NCBI GenBank assembly: GCA_022410635.1
Contig: JAJVDF010000302.1
Coordinates: 228,544 to 292,543 of the forward strand
Source of the DNA: Tretioscincus oriximinensis
Taxonomy: Eukaryota > Chordata > Lepidosauria > Squamata > Gymnophthalmidae
DNA: 64,000 nucleotides
Direction: 5' to 3'
Shown: piece by piece, positions 56,001 through 61,263 of the stretch
Layout of the letters: the number at the start of each line of letters is the position of its first letter
Position numbering within the stretch: position 1 is the stretch's first letter
The notes under the pieces: model-generated
Told to the model about the DNA's origin: nothing
What the model saw: only the letters and a program-made list of their open reading frames with translations
Databases searched by the model: none
Made by a program: the position numbers and the translations under genes

Positions 56001-58056
56001 GACTGTTATCTGGTATCCTCCTGGTTTGATTCCACACTCCTCCATGAAACCAGTTGGGTAATCTTGGGCTAATCACAGTTCTTTAGAACTCTCTCAGCCC
56101 CACCTGCTTCACAGGGTGTCTGTTGTGGAGAAAGCAACAAAAGCTTTGGAAAAAGGGGTGTCATAAATGAACTTGATGATGATGCTACACCCTCTTGCTA
56201 GAAAGGTGTTTTAAAGTAGGAACAATGGTAGTAATTATTCTTAAACCAGGGAGTTCTGTCTTCTTTTCAGGAGAGGCAACTGCAAGAAAGCCAGCCTGGG
56301 CCTGGTGTGTGAGGTCGGCCTGCGTTGTCGGATATACTATGTTCTCTGTGGTTCAGTCCTGAGCGTCTGGACAAAGGTGGAAGGAGTTCTAGCGTCCGTG
56401 AGTGGGACAAACGTCAAAATGCAGATTGTCCGGCTGAGGACGGAAGATGGGCAGAGGATTGTAGGTAAGCTGGTAAGGGCACTTAGACTTGAGGGTGCAC
56501 TGCTGGGCTTCTAGCGGAGTCTGGTTCCTAAAACATCAGGCAGTTTATTAAACCACACATGGTTTATCTGATGGCCCATCCATTTTATCCTCACTAGCTA
56601 TCTGCACGATTCTGCCATTTTTGTGTCTTTGTGCGACGAAGGCCACTGTAGTCTGCGGGGCAAGAGAGTTGGAAGCAGCTGGTTCAGGCACATGGCGAGT
56701 GTACTATGAGGCAGGGAGTGCCTCTCCCCAGCTAGCTTCTCAGGCCAAGCAAAACCAAGCAGAAAAGCTATTTTTGTCCAATGGGGCAGGTCATGTCCTG
56801 TGCAATTCCTTTTCTTACTGCTAAGCATTCCGTGTGGCAGACAGAAGGAAGCATATTAGAACAGAGTGGAGGATCCCATGAATTCCTGGTCGGGGCCCCA
56901 GAGTTCCTTAACCAAGGGCAGCCTGGCAGTGGACTGAGGCTCCTGGTAGCTGCCTACAGATACCTCCAGAGCAGAGCCTTTGTTCTCACTGGCACGTGGG
57001 ACGAAACTGCACGGAAGCAGATTTAGATTAGATATCGGGGGGGGAAACCTTTCTGACTGTAAGGGTGATAAACCAGCGGAAGAGGTTGCTGGAGGAGATG
57101 GTGAATTCTCCTTCGCTGGAAGTCTTCAAACTGAGGCTGGGCAGCCGTCGCTCTGGGATGGTTTAGTGCACTGGCTCCCAACTTTGGGCCACGACCCACA
57201 GGGGGGCAATTTGATTTTTGAGGGGAGCAATTCGAGAATTAGTTATTAACAGTAATCAAAGTGTTACAGAAAAGGCTTCCATTAAAATTATTTTATATTT
57301 ATGCATTTCAAATCTCTATAACATGTTTTTAATTATTATTATTATTATTCAAACATAGATGAGAGACGTCTTTAATTCTGGGCTGACCACATGGCTCCTT
57401 TTGGAGGGGGGGCAACCCGGTTTTGTGGTTTCTACCCTTCCCTTCCAGGGTGGGCCCAATTTCCTCATTTTTTATTTTTTATTTATTTTATTATTTATTT
57501 ATTTATTTTTATTATTATTACTATTATTATTATTATTATTATTATTATTTTATTATTATTTTATTTTTATTTTTAATTTTATTTTATTATTTTATTATCA
57601 TTATTTAGCAATTAATTAGTGATTTCTTCCTTAGTACTTTGCCCGTCCTTTCCTCCTTTTATTTTTATTTTTCATGAATGCCATGTTGTTTGCAAGCTTG
57701 TTTAGACCAAGTTAATGGCCTTTTAGGCTTCTTCCATGTGTATAGGAGTCCACCTTTTGAATAATAAGAGGTATACATCATGGGGGGGGGGGCATGGGGA
57801 TTTTAGAGATGCTTAGGTGGGGTCAGAAAAGCCATCTATGGGCGATGGTTCCCCCACTGCTGAGTGAGGTCAGCATTCCTGCCTCCCACCATGAATCTGC
57901 TCTCCCGTTTCAGGCTTGATCATTCCCGCCAACTGTGTGTCTCCCCTTGTCAACCTGCTGTCCACGTCGGACCAGTCACAGCAGCTAGCAGTGCAGCAGC
58001 AACAGATCTGGCAGCAGCACCACCCCCAGAGCATCTCCAACTTCAACAGCGCATGA
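22711..58056 (+). CDS. SBNO1: SBNO1, strawberry notch homolog 1 (whole coding gene, 32 coding exons)
   Basis: Joining the 32 coding exons listed below gives one frame of 4212 nt, 1403 residues. Human SBNO1 is about 1393, and the sequence matches it along its length. SBNO1 is a nuclear member of the strawberry notch family, which resembles SF2 helicases and acts in transcriptional control downstream of Notch in flies; its biochemical activity in vertebrates is not well settled. Visible parts: Thr/Pro-rich N-terminus (to about 180); acidic [14 protein letters not shown] (near 238-250); Walker [12 protein letters not shown] (332-342); DECH (448-451); SAT (487-489); [11 protein letters not shown] (near 640-650); acidic Ser/Asp/Glu linker and basic [10 protein letters not shown] (about 721-810); GRTHR (989-993); Gln-rich C-terminus. 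All motif residues are present and no exon is broken. KMT5A lies divergently upstream. Confidence 0.97.
23897..24001 (+). CDS. SBNO1: SBNO1 exon 3
   Basis: Residues 43-77 ([14 protein letters not shown] onward). Acceptor TTGTAG, donor GTAAGC, phase 0 at both ends. Confidence 0.95.
24036..24320 (-). mobile_element. CR1-like LINE fragment
   Basis: Minus-strand copy (AGGAAGTAAATTCCATAGAC to CCATGCATGATTTTATAG) in intron 3, next to a hAT-like element starting at 24318. Confidence 0.65.
24318..24824. mobile_element. hAT-like element
   Basis: Begins CAGTGATGGCAAAACTTTTG and ends GGTTTGCCATCACTG, inverted terminal repeats of hAT type. No clear 8-bp target duplication remains. Subterminal GGGTGTCAAAATTC and GTGTCACCC motifs recur at 46225-46632. 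The 77-residue frame inside has no recognisable domain. Confidence 0.6.
24981..25290 (+). CDS. SBNO1: SBNO1 exon 4
   Basis: Residues 78-180: Thr-rich [20 protein letters not shown] region, then [20 protein letters not shown], a conserved SBNO1 block. The acceptor is a tandem TTTGCAGCAG, so the first Gln may be optional. Donor GTAAGT; ends phase 1. Confidence 0.96.
25291..26582 (+). other. SBNO1: SBNO1 intron 4
   Basis: 1.3 kb without recognised repeats except a short TTGGGG run (about 25831-25853). Otherwise I see nothing in it. Confidence 0.7.
26583..26627 (+). CDS. SBNO1: SBNO1 exon 5, 45-nt cassette
   Basis: Between acceptor TTTTTTCCAG and donor GTAAGA lie 45 nt encoding [14 protein letters not shown] in phase 1-1. 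Including or skipping it keeps frame. Skipping makes exon 4 join exon 6 as AATDLSNG, which is the arrangement in the common mammalian form, so this is probably alternatively spliced. Confidence 0.8.
26891..26991 (+). CDS. SBNO1: SBNO1 exon 6
   Basis: Residues 196-229 ([15 protein letters not shown], then [17 protein letters not shown]). Acceptor TTTGCAG, donor GTATGT. Confidence 0.96.
26992..28230 (+). other. SBNO1: SBNO1 intron 6
   Basis: Contains an L2-like tail at about 27780-27925 (CATGAGACCTTCAAGTATGG and AAATAAATAAAT). The rest is unremarkable AT-rich sequence. Confidence 0.65.
28234..28330 (+). CDS. SBNO1: SBNO1 exon 7
   Basis: Residues 230-261: [20 protein letters not shown] then [12 protein letters not shown]. 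Tandem acceptor TTTTCAGCAG allows a start at 28231 (extra Gln) or 28234; the latter matches the mammalian KVPVVKE junction. Donor GTAAGT. Confidence 0.95.
28770..28915 (+). mobile_element. L2-like LINE 3' tail
   Basis: CTGAAATCTTCGGGTATAGG then AAATAAATAAATAAAT, as in the copy at 1650-2420. In intron 7. Confidence 0.7.
28930..29170 (+). mobile_element. SINE of the GGCGCAGAGGTTAAG family
   Basis: Shares GAGTGCCCTCTACTGGCC, GATGGGGAAGATAGAACATA and GTAAGCCACTTTGAGTCC with the copy at 63705 and, more weakly, 47419. The 5' tRNA-like end is lost. Confidence 0.55.
29290..29545. repeat. GC-rich tandem/foldback region with unresolved bases
   Basis: CCTTTTATTTAGGGGGG faces CGCCTAAATAAAAGG, followed by repeats of GCTAACGCCGTCCCCCC. 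Many single Ns (29298-29364) show the sequencing failed here. Lies inside SBNO1 intron 7. Confidence 0.75.
29546..30175. other. SBNO1: Part of SBNO1 intron 7
   Basis: Nothing recognised. The 95-residue frame at 29983-30270 overlaps a foldback and is not a gene. Confidence 0.5.
30176..30300. mobile_element. Foldback MITE
   Basis: GATGTTCCTCCAGGTGTTCC with CTTAACCACAATTCCCAACA faces the complementary TTGTGGTTCAGGAACATCTG. Typical of small non-autonomous DNA transposons. Confidence 0.6.
30793..30953 (+). CDS. SBNO1: SBNO1 exon 8
   Basis: Residues 262-315 ([19 protein letters not shown] onward to [13 protein letters not shown]). Acceptor CTACAG, donor GTATGT, ends phase 0. Confidence 0.97.
31243..31376 (+). 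CDS. SBNO1: SBNO1 exon 9 (Walker A)
   Basis: Residues 316-359, carrying [11 protein letters not shown] at 31291-31323, the nucleotide-binding P-loop. Acceptor CCACAG, donor GTAAGA; splits the Trp codon. Confidence 0.98.
31525..31615 (+). CDS. SBNO1: SBNO1 exon 10
   Basis: Residues 360-390 ([20 protein letters not shown], then [11 protein letters not shown]). Donor GTACGA. Confidence 0.97.
31797..32690 (-). mobile_element. L2-like LINE copy interrupted by a SINE
   Basis: 31797-32130 and 32430-32690 are minus-strand L2-like pieces (CTTTAGGGTATAAGC tail; GGCCCAAGTTATTTAGGGCC; TGCATCAACTGCAGCTACC) separated by the plus-strand SINE at 32175-32429. In intron 10. Confidence 0.65.
32175..32429 (+). 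mobile_element. tRNA-derived SINE with L2-type tail
   Basis: Pol III A box TGGTGTAGTGG at 32186-32196 and B box GGTTCGATT at 32229-32237, body CTCTCAGCCCCACCTACTCC, then CTGAGACCTTCGGATATAGG and an A-rich end. The 3' tail matches that of the L2-like LINEs here. Confidence 0.8.
32856..33017 (+). CDS. SBNO1: SBNO1 exon 11
   Basis: Residues 391-444 ([20 protein letters not shown] through [12 protein letters not shown]). Ends phase 0 at a U12-type donor GTATCCTTT. Confidence 0.97.
33018..33992 (+). other. SBNO1: SBNO1 intron 11, U12-type
   Basis: Donor GTATCCTTT matches the minor-spliceosome consensus RTATCCTTT. TTCCTTAAC at 33973-33981 is a perfect U12 branch site, with 11-12 nt to the acceptor AG at 33991-33992. 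It separates GV from IVFDECH. It also contains an L2-like tail (33340-33455) and a CR1 fragment (33799-33935). Confidence 0.9.
33799..33935 (-). mobile_element. CR1-like LINE 3' end
   Basis: AAGAACATAAGACCATACTA through GACTCCCTGCGAATGGTAT. Ends about 40 bp before the U12 branch site. Confidence 0.72.
33993..34128 (+). CDS. SBNO1: SBNO1 exon 12 (DECH box)
   Basis: Residues 445-489: [19 protein letters not shown] at the start (Walker B DECH at 34002-34013) and VVYASAT at the end (motif III). The donor is GC (GCATGT), confirmed because the next exon completes TGASEPRNM. Confidence 0.97.
34129..34225 (+). other. SBNO1: SBNO1 intron 12, GC-AG, 97 bp
   Basis: The 5' splice site reads ACAG followed by GCATGT, and the 3' site TTTTTTTCAG. 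The nearest GT (34132) would break the frame, so GC is the only consistent donor. Confidence 0.9.
34226..34331 (+). CDS. SBNO1: SBNO1 exon 13
   Basis: Residues 490-524 ([20 protein letters not shown], then [15 protein letters not shown]). Donor GTATTG, ends phase 2. Confidence 0.97.
34332..35416 (+). other. SBNO1: SBNO1 intron 13
   Basis: Holds a minus-strand L2-like tail at about 35200-35310 (CGAAGGTGTCCAGGGCGGC). The remainder is AT-rich with no recognised feature. Confidence 0.65.
35417..35570 (+). CDS. SBNO1: SBNO1 exon 14
   Basis: Residues 525-576 ([20 protein letters not shown] through [10 protein letters not shown]). Acceptor TTTCAG, donor GTAAGT, ends phase 0. Confidence 0.97.
35571..36520 (+). 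other. SBNO1: SBNO1 intron 14
   Basis: Contains a minus-strand L2-like tail (35693-35800) and, ending at 36459, a probable hAT right end (GTTGTGACCAATGGATTGGG then AACCGCTG) after a 38-bp-scale tandem duplication of TTTCTGGAAC.AGAATCAGAAAT at 36290-36360. Confidence 0.55.
36521..36703 (+). CDS. SBNO1: SBNO1 exon 15
   Basis: Residues 577-637 ([20 protein letters not shown] through [13 protein letters not shown]). Donor GTAAGT, phase 0 at both ends. Confidence 0.97.
37140..37237 (+). CDS. SBNO1: SBNO1 exon 16
   Basis: Residues 638-669: [20 protein letters not shown], the start of the second helicase-like domain. Acceptor CTCTAG, donor GTAAGA. Confidence 0.97.
38348..38538. mobile_element. Tc1/mariner-like (Tigger-type) MITE
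   Basis: ATGCAGGTGGAACCCC at the left and GTTATAACGAGGTTTTCACC with AGCAT at the right form inverted ends, resembling the GAAACC(T/C)CGTTATAAC ends of pogo/Tigger elements. Same family as 42178-42352. Confidence 0.65.
39629..39990 (+). mobile_element. CR1-like LINE 3' end
   Basis: GACAATGGAAAGTATTTTTTC through CTTTTATGTTCTTATGTTC, including the octamer tail. Confidence 0.78.
40075..40885 (+). mobile_element. L2-like LINE 3' end carrying a SINE insertion
   Basis: L2 ORF2 remnants ([27 protein letters not shown]) ending in an (AAAT)n tail. Interrupted at 40138-40245 by a short SINE with 14-bp target repeats. Confidence 0.78.
40138..40245 (+). mobile_element. Short SINE with intact 14-bp target duplication
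   Basis: A 108-bp insertion (AGCATCTGAAGAAGTAGACG to CCCCTTGCTGGAC) flanked by identical TTTCACCAGTTACA at 40124-40137 and 40246-40259. This copy defines the ends of the short-SINE family found at several sites. Confidence 0.82.
41130..41281 (+). CDS. SBNO1: SBNO1 exon 17
   Basis: Residues 670-720 ([31 protein letters not shown], then DKVKKRK). Acceptor TTACAG, donor GTGAGA, ends phase 1. Confidence 0.96.
41425..41605 (+). mobile_element. tRNA-SINE 3' portion
   Basis: CTTGGGCCAATCACAATTC, CTCTCAGCCCCACCTATTTC, then GTAAGCCACTTTGATTCCC: the body of the SINE without its Pol III boxes. In intron 17. Confidence 0.65.
41750..41947 (+). CDS. SBNO1: SBNO1 exon 18 (acidic linker)
   Basis: Residues 721-786: [19 protein letters not shown], then a Ser/Asp/Glu-rich stretch ([20 protein letters not shown]) and [18 protein letters not shown]. 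The acceptor is the unusual TAAAAAAAG; the frame and match to GEEITREAKK in mammals support it. Confidence 0.92.
41985..42105 (+). mobile_element. L2-like LINE 3' tail
   Basis: CCCTGAGACCTTCGGGTATA then GGGTGATGTAGAAATG, in intron 18. Confidence 0.6.
42178..42352. mobile_element. Tc1/mariner-like (Tigger-type) MITE
   Basis: Ends TATGCAGATGAAACCCCG and, read inversely, TATGCAGTTGAAACCTTG: 13-bp inverted repeats bounded by TA, the target dinucleotide of this superfamily. No transposase. Confidence 0.75.
42453..42620 (+). CDS. SBNO1: SBNO1 exon 19 (lysine-rich)
   Basis: Residues 787-842: [20 protein letters not shown], then [20 protein letters not shown], then a poorly conserved Ser/Thr stretch. 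The basic run could act in nuclear import (inference). Donor GTGCGT. Confidence 0.95.
42753..42922 (+). CDS. SBNO1: SBNO1 exon 20
   Basis: Residues 843-899 (Asn/Ser-rich start, then [19 protein letters not shown] and [15 protein letters not shown]). Acceptor TCTGTAG, donor GTAATT. Confidence 0.96.
42988..43122. mobile_element. Decayed palindromic MITE
   Basis: CCTTGTTCCAGGATATACC, central CTGCCATAGTTTGGACTA, and CTAGAGTAAAGTCCGG follow the order of the GGCCCTGTCC family. Confidence 0.5.
43153..43236. mobile_element. 84-bp hAT MITE
   Basis: CAGCTGTTCCCAACCTTAG faces AGATTGGGAACCACTG. Flanking octamers CTCTAATG (43145-43152) and CCCTAGTG (43237-43244) agree at 6 of 8 bases, fitting an old hAT duplication. 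Confidence 0.65.
43245..44156 (+). other. SBNO1: Rest of SBNO1 intron 20
   Basis: No recognised gene or repeat. Open frames of 86 and 113 residues on opposite strands overlap each other and look random. Confidence 0.5.
44157..44288 (+). CDS. SBNO1: SBNO1 exon 21
   Basis: Residues 900-943 ([20 protein letters not shown] through [10 protein letters not shown]). The acceptor is TTTGTAAAG, an AAG rather than CAG/TAG. Donor GTAGGC. Confidence 0.96.
44440..44690 (-). mobile_element. L2-like LINE 3' end
   Basis: (TTTA)n followed by CACCCTATACCTGAAGGTCC and AGCCAAAGGCCAGGCTAATG, in intron 21. Confidence 0.65.
44902..45037 (+). CDS. SBNO1: SBNO1 exon 22
   Basis: Residues 944-988 ([20 protein letters not shown] through SADRAIQQF). 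The acceptor is ATGTTAAAG, again AAG. Donor GTGAGT splits the Gly codon of motif VI. Confidence 0.96.
45103..45338 (+). mobile_element. tRNA-derived SINE with L2-type tail
   Basis: A box TGGTGTAGTGG at 45113-45123, B box GTTCGATTCC at 45158-45167, body CAGTCCCACATACTCCAC, tail CCGCCCTGAGATCTTCGGGT and (AAAT)n. The best-preserved full copy here. Confidence 0.85.
45501..45613 (+). CDS. SBNO1: SBNO1 exon 23 (motif VI)
   Basis: Residues 989-1026: [20 protein letters not shown], then [18 protein letters not shown]. With QQF from exon 22 this forms the QxxGRxxR helicase motif VI. Acceptor TTCCCAG, donor GTAAAA. Confidence 0.97.
45614..46763 (+). other. SBNO1: SBNO1 intron 23
   Basis: 45614-46220 is AT-rich and unremarkable. 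A hAT-like element at 46225-46632 is listed separately. Confidence 0.6.
46225..46632. mobile_element. hAT-like element, same family as 24318-24824
   Basis: Left side GCAACCTTTTGAGCTTGAAG then TGTCAAAATTTGT; right side GGTGTGTCACCTTTGACAC and AGTTATCCATCACTG. Internal ATCTAGAAATATCCATAAT matches the other copy. Confidence 0.55.
46764..46835 (+). CDS. SBNO1: SBNO1 exon 24
   Basis: Residues 1027-1050 ([20 protein letters not shown] then FDNK). Acceptor TGACAG, donor GTGAGT. Confidence 0.97.
47085..47184 (+). CDS. SBNO1: SBNO1 exon 25
   Basis: Residues 1051-1083 ([20 protein letters not shown] through PGEFFK). Preceded within 40 bp by an 18-base poly-C run in the intron. Donor GTATAA. Confidence 0.97.
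47185..48181 (+). other. SBNO1: SBNO1 intron 25
   Basis: Contains a SINE at 47419-47640 (AATGGCGCAGTTGCTAAGTG and GAGCGCCCTCTGCTGATG), related to the copy at 63705. The rest is unrecognised. Confidence 0.55.
48182..48256 (+). CDS. SBNO1: SBNO1 exon 26
   Basis: Residues 1084-1108 ([20 protein letters not shown] then LTLDK). The frame runs on by chance for 230 codons into the intron, but the GTATTT donor and the next exon fix the end. Confidence 0.96.
48257..49188 (+). other. SBNO1: SBNO1 intron 26
   Basis: Includes a minus-strand L2-like fragment at about 48620-48870 (TTTTTTCAGCTAAAGGCC; CAAGAGGGAGACTGTTCC). The rest is unrecognised. Confidence 0.6.
49189..49335 (+). CDS. SBNO1: SBNO1 exon 27
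   Basis: Residues 1109-1157 ([20 protein letters not shown] through [10 protein letters not shown]). Acceptor TCCCAG, donor GTAAGC. Confidence 0.97.
49336..50329 (+). other. SBNO1: SBNO1 intron 27
   Basis: Holds a foldback of short-SINE ends at about 49835-49935 (TCCAGTAAAGGGGCTAGTAA against CTACTAGCCCCTTTGCTGGA) and an L2-like tail at 49960-50070. Confidence 0.6.
50330..50424 (+). CDS. SBNO1: SBNO1 exon 28
   Basis: Residues 1158-1189 ([20 protein letters not shown], then [12 protein letters not shown]). Acceptor TTTGTAG, donor GTGAGT. Confidence 0.97.
50532..50624 (+). CDS. SBNO1: SBNO1 exon 29
   Basis: Residues 1190-1220 ([20 protein letters not shown], then [11 protein letters not shown]). 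Acceptor TTCTAG, donor GTGGGT. Confidence 0.97.
50625..51866 (+). other. SBNO1: SBNO1 intron 29
   Basis: 1.2 kb with no repeat or gene I can name. Confidence 0.55.
51867..52004 (+). CDS. SBNO1: SBNO1 exon 30
   Basis: Residues 1221-1266 ([20 protein letters not shown] through KKYKK). Donor GTTATT is weak; the following exon resumes [10 protein letters not shown], as in the family. Confidence 0.95.
52245..52735 (-). mobile_element. L2-like LINE 3' end
   Basis: On the minus strand a continuous frame reads [18 protein letters not shown], the L2 ORF2 C-terminus. The plus-strand start has (AT-rich) CTCAAGGGCCTCAGGGCGG. Confidence 0.78.
52755..53192 (+). mobile_element. CR1-like LINE 3' end
   Basis: [17 protein letters not shown] start, [18 protein letters not shown], and the tail TTTTTATGTTCTTATGTTC. 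Nearly identical to 8933-9345. Confidence 0.85.
53325..53430 (+). mobile_element. Short SINE
   Basis: GAACGCTCGTGCCATCTACC, TTGTTAGTTTCTAAAGTGG and CTTGCTAGATTTCCTGGAC match the family defined at 40138-40245. Confidence 0.55.
54045..54548 (+). mobile_element. CR1 LINE 3' end, classic type
   Basis: Ends CATGGAGGTCCCTTCCAAC then TCTATAATTCTATG, the typical bird/reptile CR1 terminus, with a body unlike the more common CR1-like family of this window. Confidence 0.85.
54690..55405 (+). mobile_element. CR1-like LINE, longest copy
   Basis: About 700 bp with an ORF2 C-terminal frame ([40 protein letters not shown]) through [18 protein letters not shown] small deletion removes the GKY segment. Inactive. 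Confidence 0.82.
55508..55584 (+). CDS. SBNO1: SBNO1 exon 31
   Basis: Residues 1267-1291 ([20 protein letters not shown] then CTHAY). Acceptor TTCCAG, donor GTGAGT splits the Trp codon. Confidence 0.96.
55975..56170 (+). mobile_element. Decayed tRNA-SINE
   Basis: GATTGGTGTAATGTTTACAC, GTTTGATTCCACACTCCTCC and CTCTCAGCCCCACCTGCTTC follow the SINE consensus. In intron 31. Confidence 0.7.
56271..56464 (+). CDS. SBNO1: SBNO1 exon 32
   Basis: Residues 1292-1356 ([49 protein letters not shown]). Acceptor TTTCAG, donor GTAAGC, ends phase 1. Confidence 0.97.
56935..57165 (+). mobile_element. CR1 fragment, classic type
   Basis: TGGTAGCTGCCTACAGATAC, GCAGATTTAGATTAGATATC and CTCCTTCGCTGGAAGTCTTC match the copy at 54045-54548. 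Confidence 0.7.
57168..57862. mobile_element. hAT-like element with TTA microsatellite
   Basis: CACTGGCTCCCAACTTTGGG, followed by CCACGACCCACAGGGG, at the left and GATGGTTCCCCCACTG at the right are typical hAT ends. 57470-57605 inside is an A/T-only ATT/TTTTA tract. Confidence 0.65.
57914..58056 (+). CDS. SBNO1: SBNO1 exon 33, coding part and stop
   Basis: Residues 1357-1403: [20 protein letters not shown], then Gln-rich [19 protein letters not shown] to a final Ala and TGA at 58054-58056. The C-terminus matches the family's length and composition. Confidence 0.97.
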
Positions 58057-59450
58057 AGGGAGCCCTCTTGGCGTCCAGCTGCAAATGTGTATCGTTACAT
58101 TTCAGAAAAACAGAAAAATCAGGGACAGATTCCAAAGAAAAAACTTTCAGTTCCATCATGCTCTGTCTGCCAAACTGTGCCGAAGACGAGAGGCCCCAGG
58201 AAGGGCAGTCAGACTGAAGCCGCCCCTCGCTTTACCCTGTGGCCCACGGGTCCTTTTTAAGCCCCGCCCCTTGTCTTGGTTGCGCTTCTTGTTTTCACAG
58301 GGGTGGGGGGGACACAAGCAAAAAGGTTTGTTTCCCTTCAACTACAAGCCACACCCTTTGTTTTGGGAGAGGCTTGAAAATTCCCAGCCAAGCTGCTCGC
58401 TCCCCTTGCCTACACAGTGCTCAGGGTCTCACGCAGTGCGCTGGTGCCATGGCTGCAAGAGGAATCCTCCGACGCATCTCCACACAGAGGGGCCACATAT
58501 GTAATACTGGTTTTGGCAATACAGGTCTCCACGTATACGAACCCCCCCCCCCCCCCACGTTTCTTTTTGAAAGCAGCATGACAATTCCAGAGTTTGCAAA
58601 CTGCGTCTCCACGTTCGTTTGGTTTCCGTCGCTTCGAAAGCGCATGTCTTCACGCCAGGCATGGACAGGAACGCCCACGCGACCTCCCCTCAGAGAACGA
58701 AAGACGGCGCCGGACGGCCACGACACCACCACCCCACCACCACCCCGCGATTGCATTTTCCGGCTTTCTTCTCAAAGTTGTATATTTGGACCCGCAACGT
58801 GATCCGCTGTGTGTGCGCGCGATGGAAAGCTTCCTCTGGTAAACATTTTCTCTCTTTTTTTGTAATCTGTTAATGGTGTTCCCAATGTTTGCTGCAAAAC
58901 TGGCTTTAAAAAGCCCGGTTTCTTTCGTTTATCTCTCTTTTTTTCCCCCCCTTACCCCTCTTTCTCATTTCCCTAACCCTAGAGAGGTCCAGGGAACTCA
59001 AGTGCAAATTTACTTCTATTTCACATCGCGAGACGTTTCCTTTTTCTTTTGTGTTACGAAGTACCTTACTTGAGCTGTAAACTAGTCACGGGGGAGGCGG
59101 CCGTGTGTGAGGTATCCGGGGTCTGTGTTCCGGGGTGGGGCGGGAAGTTTAATTGCTCCATCACTTGAAATACTTTTTTTGTTTATGTTGTAAGACGTTC
59201 TAGAGTTTATCCTGGAGCTGTTTAAAATTGTAAATGTACAAAATGTGAATAGCTACTTATCTAAAAAAAAAAATATGGGTAAGTTTTGTTTTGCCTATAA
59301 TAGTAGATGTTTATAAGGAAGTGAAGGACAACGTTTGTCATTTTTCTTCTTGCTTGCACTATTAAATTTGAGATTGTATAAACCTGTCCACAGAACTGCA
59401 AGGTTCCAAAAATCTTGTTGGTATCAAATTAAAAAAAAGGGAAAAATCCA
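58057..59450 (+). other. SBNO1: SBNO1 3' UTR (approximate end)
   Basis: About 1.4 kb after the stop. A 14-17 base poly-C run lies near 58543-58557. Candidate poly(A) signals are ATTAAA at 59361-59366 and 59428-59433, the second followed by a GT-rich stretch (CAGTTGTTCT, CTGTGTCCTTG). Open frames here are chance. The true end needs transcript data. Confidence 0.65.
59428..59433 (+). terminator. SBNO1: Candidate poly(A) signal ATTAAA
   Basis: Common variant hexamer with downstream GT-rich sequence. The alternative is 59361-59366. Confidence 0.45.
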
Positions 59451-59624
59451 CAGTTGTTCTAAGGAACTGTGAATCCTGTGTCCTTGTTTATGTAAGGATT
59501 TATATCCTCCTCTTCATCTGCAGATCCTGAGATGGGTCAACACAAAACAAAGGTCAAATGTTCAGACGTTCTTGAAAGGTATTTAAACTGTAATCCCTTC
59601 CACCCACCTTCCCCACAAGACAGC

Positions 59625-60238
59625 ATCATAAGAACACAAGAACCTAAGAGGATCCCTGCTGAACGAGGCTGGAGCCCATCTAGTCCAGCCTTCCGTCTCA
59701 CCCAGAGGCCCACCAATTGCCCCGGGCATCTCAAGCAGAAGATCTCAACTCTTAGAATGCCATCTGCATGCTAGTGTAGACTATGGCAGGGCCAGAATGG
59801 GGCCTGCCATAGTCTATACTGGCATGTGGGTGAGCTAAATGGGGCCTGCCATAGTCTACATTGGCCCATCAATTGCACCTGGGCAGCCTGGAACAGAAGA
59901 AGGCAAAATCTTCCCCTGTTCTCCACACTTTGCAAATGGCATTTCAAGAATCCTGCCTGTTGCTCCATCTCAGAGGCAGCATCAAGACATCCATCCTAGG
60001 AGCTATTTAGACCCTTGGCTTCCATGAACTTGTCTAATCCTGTCTTAAATCTATCCAGGCTTCTAGCTACCACCACCTCTTCTGGAAGTAAATTCCAAAG
60101 GCCAGTGACCCTCTGGGTGAAGAAATACTTTCCCTTCTCTGTCCTCACCCTTCTACCCATCAGTTTCAAGGAGGGGGCCCTGGTCCTAGTGTTATGCGAT
60201 GGAGAAAACATTTTTTCTCTAAGAAGTACACTTTAACC
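59625..60238 (-). mobile_element. CR1-like LINE 3' end split by a MITE piece
   Basis: 59625-59750 and 59863-60238 are minus-strand CR1 parts ([41 protein letters not shown] coded on the minus strand). They are separated by 59755-59862, repeated GGGGCCTGCCATAGTCTA units from the palindromic MITE. The second CR1 part overlaps the end of the MITE sequence at GGCCCATCAATTGCACC. Confidence 0.75.
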
Positions 60239-60625
60239 AGGCACCAAAAACCATCCTGTAGGTGCCTTCAAGGGCAAGCAGTTGCAAACTGGGAGCCACC
60301 ACTGAGAAGGTCCTCCTGCCAATTCCTACTCTTGTAGCTGTGAGAGAAGAGCTATAAGAAGACCACCTGCCTGAGCTGCCTGAGATTTCAATACCCCCTA
60401 TGGGAGAAACCACTGCAAAGAAGTGTAATCTGCAAAGTTCAGGGTTTTCTAGTGAATAGACCATCATTGGAGATAAGAACATGGAACGTAAGAGGAGCCC
60501 TGCTGAATGGAGCCAGGGCCCATCCAGTCCTCCAGCCTTCTGTCTCACACAAGTGCTTCAGGAATCCTGCCTGTTGCTCTATCCCAGAGGCTTCTTAGTA
60601 GCTATCTATACCCTTGGCTTCCATC
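60228..60625 (-). mobile_element. L2-like and CR1-like fragments
   Basis: 60228-60360 codes RTFSVVAPSLQLLALEG on the minus strand, an L2-type C-terminus. 60474-60625 is a CR1 3' end (ATAAGAACATGGAACGTAAG). Confidence 0.6.
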
Positions 60626-60639
60626 TTCCAAGCCTGACA

Positions 60640-61260
60640 TCATGTAGCTTCTGCCTTTAGCCATGGCATTGGGTCTTCTTCCTTCTGCTTTGCTCTGCAA
60701 GTCCTGCCAGTTCATCAGACGTTTTGAAAGGTTGCAATGCAGAAACGTCCCTACGGTACAATTGCGTGTAGAATCCAGATTCTCCCCCTCCCCACAATAC
60801 AAGCTCCACACCTATACTGAGCTGCCTCAAAGCCGTCGTAGAACACAGATGCAGCCTCCTCGGCCACCAACCAAAGGTTCCTTGGCACTGTATTTTAGCC
60901 ACTTCCTTCCATTTCTTGGCACCAGTTACTACACCCAGTCTCTTGGTTCACATCATCTTTGGACATCTTCTGTTAGCCGTAAATCTGTCGTTGAGCATTC
61001 CTACACTATGTCATCACACGGGAACGAAAAGACAAATGCTCATTGCGATGCATAAGGAAAAGGAATGGTTTTATAGCTTCCGTTGAAGACGTCCACTGGC
61101 AGAAGTACAAGGCAACCTATGTTCCAACCCGTCATGGCTGTGGTGCAGCTTCGCAACTGCTTGCTTTATGCAATGATGCGTAAAGCACATCCATAATTTG
61201 GCAAATAATACTTATCCGTAATAAAAGACATGTTGGAGACTTCAACGTTATGAGGTTTAA
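60640..61260. other. Region downstream of SBNO1 without recognised features
   Basis: A 130-residue plus-strand frame (60663-61055) overlaps other frames and has no recognised motif. I see no gene. Confidence 0.45.
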
Positions 61261-61263
61261 CAA

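Larger units (their letters stand above)
56465..57913 (+). other. SBNO1: SBNO1 intron 32
   Basis: 56465-56930 shows nothing I can name. A CR1 fragment and a hAT element follow. Confidence 0.65.

Noticed and set aside
57359..57619. Hydrophobic Leu/Ile/Tyr-rich frames suggesting membrane segments
   Set aside because: They are translations of an A/T-only microsatellite inside a hAT element.
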